Source: Novosphingobium aerophilum (GTDB lineage Bacteria > Pseudomonadota > Alphaproteobacteria > Sphingomonadales > Sphingomonadaceae). From it: a stretch of DNA of 64,000 bases. The notes below the pieces were generated by a model. It saw only the letters and a list, made by a program, of their open reading frames with translations. It did not search any database and was not told the origin of the DNA. Below, one piece after another: positions 28,606 through 36,106 of this stretch. The DNA is taken from the NCBI RefSeq assembly GCF_014230305.1, contig NZ_JACLAU010000002.1, positions 62,001 through 126,000 on the forward strand, given 5' to 3'. Position 1 is the first letter of the stretch. Each line of letters starts with the position of its first letter. A program made the translations under genes and the position numbers.

Positions 28606-29345
28606 ACGGGCCGCCACAGCCACCTCCGCTTCAGGCCCCGGCCCGGGCAGCGGCCCATGTCCCGCTGCTGAGCGCCGAACACCTCGTCCGCACCTTGCCC
28701 GGCGATCCGCCGGTCACCCTGGTGGCCGACGCCGACCTGGTCATCGAACCGGGCAAGTTCACCGCGATCGTCGGACCATCGGGGTGCGGCAAGAGCTCGC
28801 TGCTCTATCTGCTGGCCCTGATCGACCGGCCCACCGGGGGGCGGCTCCTGCTGGAAGGGCAGGACGTGACCCCGCTCAGCGGCGACGAGCGCGCCAAGCT
28901 GCGGCTGGAGCGATTCGGCTTCGTCTTCCAGTTCCACTTCCTGCTGCCCGAATTCGACGCCCTGGAAAACGTGATGATCCCGATGCGCCGGCTCGGGCGG
29001 CTGTCGCTGGCAGCGGCCGAGGCCCGCGCGCTGGAACTGCTGGGCTTCATGGGACTGGCCGACAAGGCCCACAAGTCCCCCGACAAGCTGTCGGGCGGGG
29101 AACGCCAGCGCGTCGCGGTCGCGCGGGCCCTGGCCAACGATCCCGCGCTGGTGCTGGGGGACGAACCCACCGGCAACCTCGACAGCGTCAATTCCGCCCG
29201 GGTGGTCGACCTGTTCCGCCAACTGGCCCACGAACAGGGCCGCGCCGTGGTCTGCGTCACCCACGACCCGGCGATCGCCGAAGTGGCCGACGTGCGGGTG
29301 ACGATGCTCGACGGGCGGGTGATCGAGGTGAAGCAGCAGGGGTGA
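28602..29345 (+). CDS. ABC transporter ATP-binding protein, MacB/LolD type
   Basis: A 247-residue ATPase. Walker A is GPSGCGKSS, the Q-loop is in FGFVFQFHFLLPEFDALENV (typical of LolD and MacB), the signature is LSGGERQRVAVARALA, Walker B is ALVLGDEPTGNLDS, and the switch His lies in VVCVTHDPAIAEVAD. The ATG at 28602 overlaps the permease stop by four bases. An N-terminal Pro/Ala-rich stretch of about 25 residues precedes the domain. Convergent with the UdgX gene across 28 bases. Confidence 0.9.
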   Translation: MNGPPQPPPLQAPARAAAHVPLLSAEHLVRTLPGDPPVTLVADADLVIEPGKFTAIVGPSGCGKSSLLYLLALIDRPTGGRLLLEGQDVTPLSGDERAKLRLERFGFVFQFHFLLPEFDALENVMIPMRRLGRLSLAAAEARALELLGFMGLADKAHKSPDKLSGGERQRVAVARALANDPALVLGDEPTGNLDSVNSARVVDLFRQLAHEQGRAVVCVTHDPAIAEVADVRVTMLDGRVIEVKQQG

Positions 29346-29373
29346 TTGGTCCGGCCCCTGCGCGTGGCCCGCA

Positions 29374-30780
29374 TCACACCCGCACCGCCACGGCGCGCAA
29401 GTCCGCCGCGAACCGTTCCTCCTCGGCGGCGCGGCTGTCCTCCGGCAGGCGCAGCAGATAGGACGGGTGCGTGGTGATCCAGAGTTCGGACCCGTCATCC
29501 AATGGCATGGGTCGCGCCCGTTCGCGCTGCACCGAGACGGTCCGGCCCAGCAGCCCCCGCGCCGCACTTGCCCCCAGCGCCAGAACCACCTGCGGGCGAA
29601 CCAGCGCGCGCTCGCTGTCGAGCCACCAGCGGCAATGATCGATCTCCCCTGCGGTCGGCGACTGGTGGAGGCGTCGCGGGCCGCGCGGTTCGAACTTGAA
29701 ATGCTTGACCGCGTTGGTGACGTAGGCCCGTTCCGCGACGATCCCGGCCCGCTCGAGATGCTGGCGCAGCAGGCGTCCGGCCGGACCGACGAAGGGCCGC
29801 CCCTGCTCCTCCTCGACATCGCCCGGCTGCTCGCCGACGATCATCAGCGCGGCCCGGGCCGGGCCCTCGCCCATCACCGCCCGCGTGCCATTGCAGCCGA
29901 TCGCGCAGCGGCGGCAGGCGGCGATCCCGGTCGCGACCGCCGCGAGCGTGGCCGGCCGATCGCCGAAATCGATCGCGCCCGCCTGCACCATGGCCACCTC
30001 GCGCGCCTGGGCCCCGGCGATCAGCTCGGGGATCAGCGTCGCCTCGGGCAGGTTCTTCCAATAGCGGCGGGGCATTTCCTTGAGCATGGCACCCACCTTG
30101 AGGCGGGCGGGGTTGAAGATTGAGGCATAGTAGGTGCGCCAGAGGTCCTCGGCCGCATCGGCACCCGGGGCGTCGGCGCGCGTGGCGGGCGGGCCTTCGC
30201 GCAGGGTCGCGCCATCCCAGTCGAGCGAGCCCGCCGGGGTCAGGATGGTCCACCGCATCGCCGTGAACCGGTTGACGAAGAACCGGGCATTCGCGCGCAG
30301 GATGTGGTGCTGCGGCTCGAACCAGGCGACATAGCGCTCGCCACCATCGGGCTCACTCACGCGGCGGAACCGGACGAAGGCGCGCATCTTGTGGATGTCG
30401 CGCCGCACCGCCCGGGCCAGGTCGTGCAGGCGGCGGACATCGGGGTCGGCACCGTCCTCGATCAGCCGGGGTTGGCGCTGCAGCCGCCAGAGCAGGCGAT
30501 AGAGCAGGTCGAAGCGCCGGGAATCGCAGTGAAGCACGGCGCTCCCGGCCAGTTGCAGGAAGGCGCGCGGCGCCCGGATCGCCGCCGTGGCGGCCACGGG
30601 CGGGCAATCCGCCGGGGCAGCTACGGCAAAGAGATCGCCGGCCGCGCCGCCCGGTTCGCTCCACAGCACGCCGTCGGGCGCGATCCTGGCGGCGATCAGC
30701 GCCCGCGCCCGCTCGCGCCATTCGGCCAGGTCATCGGCGGCGCTCAGCGCCACCACCAGCGGCGAAGCAGGCGGGACCAT
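29374..30780 (-). CDS. DUF4130 domain fused to UdgX-type uracil-DNA-binding protein
   Basis: A 468-residue two-domain protein. The N-terminal half (about 1-255) is of the TIGR03915/DUF4130 type, with DIHKMRAFVRFR and WFEPQHHILRANARFFVNRF. The C-terminal half is family 4-like uracil-DNA glycosylase of the UdgX class: Cys pair C289/C292, motif A GEQPGD (316-321), TNAVKHFKF, the distinctive loop GPRRLHQ with H372, and motif B THPSYLLR (437-444). In characterised UdgX the loop His bonds covalently to the abasic site after uracil removal. It overlaps the upstream radical SAM gene by one base, so the two are coupled, and a LexA-type box precedes the pair. Confidence 0.88.
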   Translation of the reverse strand: MVPPASPLVVALSAADDLAEWRERARALIAARIAPDGVLWSEPGGAAGDLFAVAAPADCPPVAATAAIRAPRAFLQLAGSAVLHCDSRRFDLLYRLLWRLQRQPRLIEDGADPDVRRLHDLARAVRRDIHKMRAFVRFRRVSEPDGGERYVAWFEPQHHILRANARFFVNRFTAMRWTILTPAGSLDWDGATLREGPPATRADAPGADAAEDLWRTYYASIFNPARLKVGAMLKEMPRRYWKNLPEATLIPELIAGAQAREVAMVQAGAIDFGDRPATLAAVATGIAACRRCAIGCNGTRAVMGEGPARAALMIVGEQPGDVEEEQGRPFVGPAGRLLRQHLERAGIVAERAYVTNAVKHFKFEPRGPRRLHQSPTAGEIDHCRWWLDSERALVRPQVVLALGASAARGLLGRTVSVQRERARPMPLDDGSELWITTHPSYLLRLPEDSRAAEEERFAADLRAVAVRV

Positions 30781-32027
30781 CAGGCCGCGAACAGCTCCAG
30801 TTGGGCAGCCCGCGGCGGCGCGATCACCTCGCGCAGGTCCTGCCGGTCAATCAGCAGGGTCGGGCGCCAGTCCGCCGTGACGATGAACGGGCGCAGCTTG
30901 GCGAGCGACACGGTCAGCCGCGCCACGTCCTCCAGGCGCAGGCGGCGATGGCGCCGCGCGGCGATCAGCGCGCCCACCGCCCGCACCCCCAGCCCCGGCA
31001 CGCGCAGCAGCGCCTCGCGCGGGGCGCGGTTGACGTCCACCGGGAACCGGTCGCGAAAGCGCAGCGCCCAGGCCAGCTTGGGATCGATGTCGAGCGGGAG
31101 CATCCCGTCCGCCCCCGCCGCCTGGGCCACCTCCTGCGCGGCGAAGCCATAAAAGCGCATCAGCCAGTCGGACTGGTAGAGCCGGTGTTCGCGCAGCAGC
31201 GGCGGGCGCTTGAGCGGCAGGACCGCGCTGGCATCCGGGATCGGGCTGAAGGCCGAATAGTACACGCGGCGCAGCCCGAACTGGCCATAGAGCCGGCTGG
31301 AGCGGGTGACGATGTCGCTGTCGGTGGCGCCGTCGGCCCCGACGATCATCTGGGTCGACTGCCCGCCGGGGGCGAAGCGCGGCGCATGGCGGAAGCGCTT
31401 GCGCGCGTCCCTGGCTTCGACGATCGCTTCGCGCACGCCGCCCATCGCGCCTTCGATGGTCGTGATGTTCTTGTCGGGCGCGAGCCGGGTCAGCCCGGCG
31501 ACGGTCGGCAGCTCGACATTGATCGAGACCCGGTCGGCCCAGAGGCCCGCCTGCCGGACCAGCTCGGGATCGGCCTCGGGAATGGTCTTGAGGTGGATGT
31601 AGCCGCGAAAGTCATGCTCCTGGCGCAGGATGCGGGCGACCTCGATCAGCTGCTCCATCGTGTGGTTCGAGCTCTTGACGATGCCCGAGGAGAGGAACAG
31701 CCCCTCGATGTAATTGCGGCGGTAGAACGACAGCGTCAGATCGACCACCTCCTGCGGGGTGAACTGCGCGCGGCGCACGTTCGAGCTCTTGCGGTTGATG
31801 CAATAATGGCAATCGAACACGCAGTGGTTGGTCAGCAGGATCTTCAGCAGCGAGATGCAGCGGCCATCGGGGGCATAGGCGTGGCAGATCCCCGAACCCT
31901 CGGTCGAACCGATCCCCTTGCCGCCCTTGCTGGTCCGTTTGGCCGTGCCCGATGAGGCGCAGGAGGCATCGTACTTGGCGGCATCGGCGAGAATGGCGAC
32001 ACGGTCGAGCAGGGGGAGTTCGGGCAT
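30780..32027 (-). CDS. Putative DNA repair radical SAM protein, TIGR03916 type
   Basis: A 415-residue radical SAM protein with the cluster motif CVFDCHYC (Cys 69, 73, 76). An extra Cys-containing segment, STEGSGICHAYAPDGRC, precedes it, and a helix-hairpin-helix DNA-binding stretch, LLRVPGLGVRAVGALIAARR, is near the C-terminus. This family is known to sit beside DUF4130/UdgX proteins, as here. Its reaction is not established; the HhH element suggests DNA as substrate or guide. The ATG at 32027 (MPELPLLDR) has AAGGAAC five bases upstream, and that sequence is also half of a LexA-type box. Confidence 0.87.
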   Translation of the reverse strand: MPELPLLDRVAILADAAKYDASCASSGTAKRTSKGGKGIGSTEGSGICHAYAPDGRCISLLKILLTNHCVFDCHYCINRKSSNVRRAQFTPQEVVDLTLSFYRRNYIEGLFLSSGIVKSSNHTMEQLIEVARILRQEHDFRGYIHLKTIPEADPELVRQAGLWADRVSINVELPTVAGLTRLAPDKNITTIEGAMGGVREAIVEARDARKRFRHAPRFAPGGQSTQMIVGADGATDSDIVTRSSRLYGQFGLRRVYYSAFSPIPDASAVLPLKRPPLLREHRLYQSDWLMRFYGFAAQEVAQAAGADGMLPLDIDPKLAWALRFRDRFPVDVNRAPREALLRVPGLGVRAVGALIAARRHRRLRLEDVARLTVSLAKLRPFIVTADWRPTLLIDRQDLREVIAPPRAAQLELFAA

Positions 32028-32029
32028 TT

Positions 32030-32044
32030 GTTCCTTATACGTTC
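32030..32044 (-). promoter_or_regulatory. LexA-type box before the radical SAM/UdgX operon
   Basis: Read on the coding strand, GAAC-GTATAAG-GAAC is an exact match to the alphaproteobacterial LexA direct repeat (GTTC-N7-GTTC on the other strand). It ends two bases before the ATG, so it overlaps the ribosome-binding site and a TATAAG that could be a -10 box, with TGGTCA 17 bases further upstream. Bound LexA would block transcription start at this point. Confidence 0.72.
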
Positions 32045-32140
32045 CATTGACGGACCTGACCACCCCGTCCGAACGGTCACGCCGTTGCCCTCCTCCGATC
32101 AGGATGGCCGCCACGTCCGTCCTGACGTCCCCCGCAACGA

Positions 32141-32169
32141 GAAAGGGCCGCCCATCGGACGGCCCTTTC
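32141..32169 (-). terminator. Terminator after the amino acid permease gene
   Basis: GAAAGGGCCG pairs perfectly with CGGCCCTTTC around a nine-base loop. It begins 27 bases past the permease stop and is followed on the minus strand by TCGTTG. It separates the permease from the radical SAM operon downstream. The T-run is short, but the stem itself ends in CCCTTTC. Confidence 0.7.
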
Positions 32170-32195
32170 CGTGTCAGCGGGGCAAGCCCGTCCGG

Positions 32196-33746
32196 TCAGG
32201 CCTGGGGACCGCCCGGGGTGGGGACGCCCGGCAACGGGGGGACCGGCTGCGGCGGGGCATCGGCATCGTCCTCGTGCACTTCGACCGTGCCCAGGCCGAC
32301 ATGGCTGCGGCTGCGGCTGTAGGCGAAGTAGACGAACAGTCCGATCACTGCCCAGATCACGAACAGCAGCTTGCTCTTGTCGTCCAGCGAGAAGAACAGG
32401 TAGCCGCAACCCGCGATCGAGAGCGGCGCGGTCAGGTAGATGAACGGGGTGCGGAACGGCCGGTGGCGGCTCGGATCTTTGCGACGGATCACCAGCACCG
32501 CGAACGACACCGCGGCAAAGGCGAACAGCGTGCCCGAGTTCGAGATGTTGGCGAGCAGACCCACCGGGAAGAAGGCGGCGAACAGCGCCACGCCGATCCC
32601 GGTCAGGATCGTGATCACGTGCGGCGTGTTGTACTGCGGGTGGATCTTCGAGAACATCGCCGGCAGCAGCCCGTCGCGGCTCATCACGAAGAAGATGCGG
32701 GTTTGGCCGAACATCATCATCAGGATCACCGAGGGCAGCGCCAGGCCGGCGGCGAGGCCGACCAGGTTGCCGATCTGCGGCCAGCCGATCTGGCGCAGGG
32801 TCCAGGCCAGTGCCTCCTTCGAGCAGACCACGGCCTGATCCGCCACTGCGGCACAACTGGCGGCCAGTTCCGGGCTGCCGGGCTCGAGCCCCTCGCCCAT
32901 GGCGCCCAGCATCGGCTGCGCGCCGACCGAGCCGATGACCCCGGCCGCGACGAGCAGGTAGAAGATCGTGCAGATGGTCAGGCTGCCGATCAGGCCAATC
33001 GGCATGTTGCGCTGCGGGTTCTTGGTCTCTTCCGCGGCGGTCGAGACGGCGTCGAAGCCGACATAGGCGAAAAAGATCGAGGCCGCCGCCGCGCCGACCC
33101 CGCCGAAGCCGAGCGGCATGAACGGGCTGAAGCGTTCCATGTTCATCACCGGCACCGCCAGGATGATGAACAGCGTCAGCGCCGAGACCTTGATCACCAC
33201 CAGCGCGGCGTTGACCGTGGCGCTTTCCTTGGTCCCGATCACCAGCAGCCAGGTGACCAGACCGGCGATGAGCATGGCCGGCAGGTTGATCAGCCCGCCA
33301 TCGAACGGCCCGCGCACCAGCATGTTGGGAATATCGATGTGGAACACGTTCTCGATCAGGCCGACCACATAGCCGGACCAGCCGACGCTGACCGCCCCGG
33401 CGGCGACCGCATATTCGAGGATCAGCGCCCAACCGACCATCCAGGCGATCAGTTCGCCCATGACGGCGTAGGAATAGGTGTAGGCCGAGCCCGAAACCGG
33501 GACCATCGCGGCCATTTCGGCGTAGCACAGCGCCGCGAAGGCGCAGACCACGCCGGCGATCACGAAGCTGAGCATCATGCCGGGACCGGCCTTCTGCGCG
33601 GCCTCGGCGGTGAGAACGAAAATCCCCGTGCCGATCACCGCACCGATCCCCAGCATGGTGAGCTGGAAGGCGCCGAGCGAGCGGTGGAGTGATTTCTTTT
33701 CGGCAGTGGCAAGAATGGCGTCGAGTGGCTTGACGCGTCCGAACAT
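32196..33746 (-). CDS. APC-family (cationic amino acid-type) permease
   Basis: A 516-residue membrane protein with about 12-14 membrane segments. The opening FQLTMLGIGAVIGTGIFVLTAEAA contains the GxGIF-type helix break of the APC fold, and later FFAYVGFDAVSTAAEETKNPQRNMP is the typical substrate-site loop of the CAT/YfnA-like subgroup. It should move amino acids across the inner membrane with a proton. The start at ATG 33746 has GGGGATT upstream. The C-terminal tail is Pro-rich. It diverges from panB across a 167-base spacer rich in palindromes. Confidence 0.92.
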   Translation of the reverse strand: MFGRVKPLDAILATAEKKSLHRSLGAFQLTMLGIGAVIGTGIFVLTAEAAQKAGPGMMLSFVIAGVVCAFAALCYAEMAAMVPVSGSAYTYSYAVMGELIAWMVGWALILEYAVAAGAVSVGWSGYVVGLIENVFHIDIPNMLVRGPFDGGLINLPAMLIAGLVTWLLVIGTKESATVNAALVVIKVSALTLFIILAVPVMNMERFSPFMPLGFGGVGAAAASIFFAYVGFDAVSTAAEETKNPQRNMPIGLIGSLTICTIFYLLVAAGVIGSVGAQPMLGAMGEGLEPGSPELAASCAAVADQAVVCSKEALAWTLRQIGWPQIGNLVGLAAGLALPSVILMMMFGQTRIFFVMSRDGLLPAMFSKIHPQYNTPHVITILTGIGVALFAAFFPVGLLANISNSGTLFAFAAVSFAVLVIRRKDPSRHRPFRTPFIYLTAPLSIAGCGYLFFSLDDKSKLLFVIWAVIGLFVYFAYSRSRSHVGLGTVEVHEDDADAPPQPVPPLPGVPTPGGPQA

Positions 33747-33771
33747 GCGGAATCCCCTAGCAGCGGCGCCT

Positions 33772-33816
33772 TGACCGGGCCGCGATGGTTGAACCTTTAA
33801 GGCTAGCGCCCGGTCA
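33772..33816. promoter_or_regulatory. Nested palindromes between the APC permease and panB
   Basis: TGACCGGGC at 33772-33780 pairs perfectly with GCCCGGTCA at 33808-33816. Between these arms lie two more palindromes, GGTTgAACC at 33787-33795 and CCTTtAAGG at 33794-33802. The segment is 26 bases upstream of the permease start and about 100 before panB, where a divergent control region is expected. No regulator can be named. Confidence 0.4.
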
Positions 33817-33913
33817 GCTTCGCGCAAGGGGTTTTTCCCGAATGGACGGGCGTTCCACCGCGTGTGTCCCGAAGCGCTTCACCTTCCTTCCGGGTGCCGC
33901 TAAGACCGCGCGC

Positions 33914-34783
33914 ATGTCCACCACCTTCCAGCTCGATACGAGCACCAGCCGGGCCAATCCCACCCCCGCGCCGATGAAGCGGCTGACGGTCCCGGCCATC
34001 CGTCAGCGCAAGCAGGGCGGGCTGACTGTCGAGCCGATCGTCATGCTGACCGCCTATACCGCGCGGCAGGCCCAGTTGCTCGATCCGCACTGCGATATCC
34101 TGCTGGTCGGCGATTCGCTGGGCCAGGTGATTTATGGCCTGCCGTCGAGCGTGCCGGTCACGCTGGACCTGATGACCGCCCATGGCGCCGCCGTGGTGCG
34201 CGGGTCCTACCATTCGGTGGTGATCGTCGACATGCCGTTCGGCACCTACGAGGCTTCTCCGGAGCAGGCCTTCGCCAGCGCGGCGCGCCTGTTGAAAGAG
34301 ACCAGCTGCGCAGGCATCAAGCTGGAAGGGGGCGAGGCCATGGCGCCGACCGTGGCCTTCCTGACCGAGCGTGGCATTCCGGTCATGGGCCACGTCGGCC
34401 TGACCCCGCAGGCGGTCAACGTGCTGGGCGGCTACAACGCGCGCGGGCGCAGCGAGGCCGAGGCGGCCAAGATCGTCCGCGATGCCCAGGCCCTGGCCGA
34501 TGCCGGCGCCTTTGCCATCGTGGTCGAGGGCGTGGTCGAACCGATCGCCGTGGCCGTGACCGAAGCCGTGCCCTGCCCGGTGATCGGGATCGGCGGTTCG
34601 GCGCGCTGTGACGGTCAGGTGCTGGTGACCGAAGACATGCTCGGCATGTTCGAGCGCGTGCCCCGGTTCGTGAAGCGATACGAGGCGATCGGCGACATCA
34701 TCTCGGGTGCGGCCGCGCGCTATGCCGCCGAGGTTCGCAGCCGCACGTTCCCCGGCATCGAACAGACCTACCAGCCGAAATGA
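33914..34783 (+). CDS. panB: 3-methyl-2-oxobutanoate hydroxymethyltransferase
   Basis: A 289-residue TIM-barrel enzyme that makes ketopantoate from 2-oxoisovalerate and methylene-tetrahydrofolate, the first step of pantothenate synthesis. Signatures are [27 protein letters not shown] (metal-binding Asp), [12 protein letters not shown] and [16 protein letters not shown] 33914 (MSTTFQLD) is chosen since earlier in-frame starts would give a long non-conserved extension. It overlaps the next gene by ATGA. No panC or panD is adjacent. Confidence 0.95.
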   Translation: MSTTFQLDTSTSRANPTPAPMKRLTVPAIRQRKQGGLTVEPIVMLTAYTARQAQLLDPHCDILLVGDSLGQVIYGLPSSVPVTLDLMTAHGAAVVRGSYHSVVIVDMPFGTYEASPEQAFASAARLLKETSCAGIKLEGGEAMAPTVAFLTERGIPVMGHVGLTPQAVNVLGGYNARGRSEAEAAKIVRDAQALADAGAFAIVVEGVVEPIAVAVTEAVPCPVIGIGGSARCDGQVLVTEDMLGMFERVPRFVKRYEAIGDIISGAAARYAAEVRSRTFPGIEQTYQPK

Positions 34784-35868
34784 CCGCCACCCCCGCTCCC
34801 GCTGCCGCACCCGCGCAGCGTCCGCTTTCGTCCTATTTCGCCGGGTCGGTGATCTTCACCCTGGTTTGCCTGGGGCTGGGCGCCGCCTATGGCTGGACCC
34901 AGACCGGCACGGCCGGGGGCACCCTGGCGCTGCTGTGGATCGTGGTGGTCCTCTCGGTGCTGGAGATCTCGCTCTCGTTCGACAACGCGGTGGTCAACGC
35001 CGCCGTGCTCGAAACGATGGACCCCGTCTGGCGCCGCCGCTTCCTCACCTGGGGCATGGTGATCGCCGTGTTCGGCATGCGGGTGCTGTTTCCGCTGGCG
35101 ATCGTCGGCATCGCCGCGCGATTGGGCCCCCTCGATGCGCTGCGCCTCTCGCTCAACGATCCCGTCCGCTACGAGGCGATCGTCAGCAGCGCCCACATCG
35201 GCATCGCCGGGTTCGGCGGCGCCTTCCTGGCCATGGTCGGGCTGAGCTTCTTCTTCGACGAGGAGAAGGACATCCACTGGATCAAGGCGATCGAGCAGAA
35301 GCTGAGCCTGGTTTCGAACATCAAGGCGGCGGAGATCGCCTGCCTGCTGCTGGCGCTCTACGGCGTTTCGCTGCTGCTCGAGACAGCCGAGGCGCTGACC
35401 TTCCTGGTCGCCGGCATTCTGGGCATCGCGGCCTTCATCGCGGTCGAGGCCATCGGCACCCTGCTGGAAATGCGCGAGGCGGCGCAGCGTGCGGCGGGGA
35501 TCATGGTCCGGTCCGGGTTGAGCGGCTTCCTCTATCTCAATGTGCTGGATGCCTCGTTCAGCTTCGACGGGGTGATCGGGGCCTTCGCCTTGTCGAACAA
35601 CATGGTGATTATCGCCCTGGGCCTGTCGATCGGGGCCATGTTCGTGCGTTCGCTGACGATCCTGCTGGTTGAGCGGGGGACCCTGGCCGAGTACCGCTAT
35701 CTGGAGCACGGCGCCTTCTGGGCGATCCTGGCGCTGGGCGGGATCATGCTGCTGTCGGCGCGCTTCGCGATTCCCGAAACGGTCACCGGGCTGATCGGGG
35801 CGGTGCTGATCGTGGCCTCGCTGGCCTGGTCGATCCGCTGGCGTCGACGCCACGGCAGCGACGACTGA
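34780..35868 (+). CDS. DUF475/TerC-family integral membrane protein
   Basis: A 362-residue protein with about nine membrane segments. The duplicated motif of the TerC/Alx superfamily is plain: [17 protein letters not shown] in the first half and [20 protein letters not shown] in the second, with membrane-buried Asp and Asn that bind metal ions in related proteins. Members of this superfamily are linked to tellurite resistance and manganese export; DUF475 itself has no settled role. The start overlaps the panB stop by four bases, which suggests co-expression but no obvious shared pathway. Confidence 0.85.
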   Translation: MTATPAPAAAPAQRPLSSYFAGSVIFTLVCLGLGAAYGWTQTGTAGGTLALLWIVVVLSVLEISLSFDNAVVNAAVLETMDPVWRRRFLTWGMVIAVFGMRVLFPLAIVGIAARLGPLDALRLSLNDPVRYEAIVSSAHIGIAGFGGAFLAMVGLSFFFDEEKDIHWIKAIEQKLSLVSNIKAAEIACLLLALYGVSLLLETAEALTFLVAGILGIAAFIAVEAIGTLLEMREAAQRAAGIMVRSGLSGFLYLNVLDASFSFDGVIGAFALSNNMVIIALGLSIGAMFVRSLTILLVERGTLAEYRYLEHGAFWAILALGGIMLLSARFAIPETVTGLIGAVLIVASLAWSIRWRRRHGSDD

Positions 35869-35946
35869 GGCAGACGACTGAGGCAAAGGTATCACACTCG
35901 CCGGGTTTCGTGCGCATGACACCGGTGGCCAGCAACAAACGGCCCG

Positions 35947-35960
35947 TGCAATCGGTTGCA
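35947..35960. promoter_or_regulatory. LacI-like operator palindrome in a convergent gap
   Basis: TGCAATCGGTTGCA is a 14-base palindrome (one mismatched pair) with a central CG, the form of LacI/GalR-family operators. It lies in the 238-base gap between two converging genes, 79 bases past the DUF475 stop. No gene starts beside it, and no LacI-type regulator is in the window. The rest of the gap holds short repeats (GATCG/CGATC at about 35979-35997) and a terminator, and no convincing protein gene. Confidence 0.35.
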
Positions 35961-36039
35961 GCGACTTTCTATGACACAGATCGGACTTGCAGCGATCCGT
36001 TTAGCGGATAAACAGGGCCCGGGAGTCTAGGAGAGGAGA

Positions 36040-36070
36040 GAAAGGGTGCCGCGAAAAGCGGCGCCCTTTC
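36040..36070. terminator. Bidirectional terminator, DUF475 gene / TPR gene
   Basis: GAAAGGGTGCCGC pairs with GCGGCGCCCTTTC over 13 pairs (one G-T) around GAAAA. On the minus strand the stem is followed by pyrimidine-rich TCTCCTCTCC, so it probably ends the leftward PrsK-PrsR-TPR transcript. It can also stop rightward reading from the panB-DUF475 pair. Confidence 0.75.
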
Positions 36071-36106
36071 TTGATTCTGGCTCACAAGAAATTGAAAAGC
36101 GCGGAT

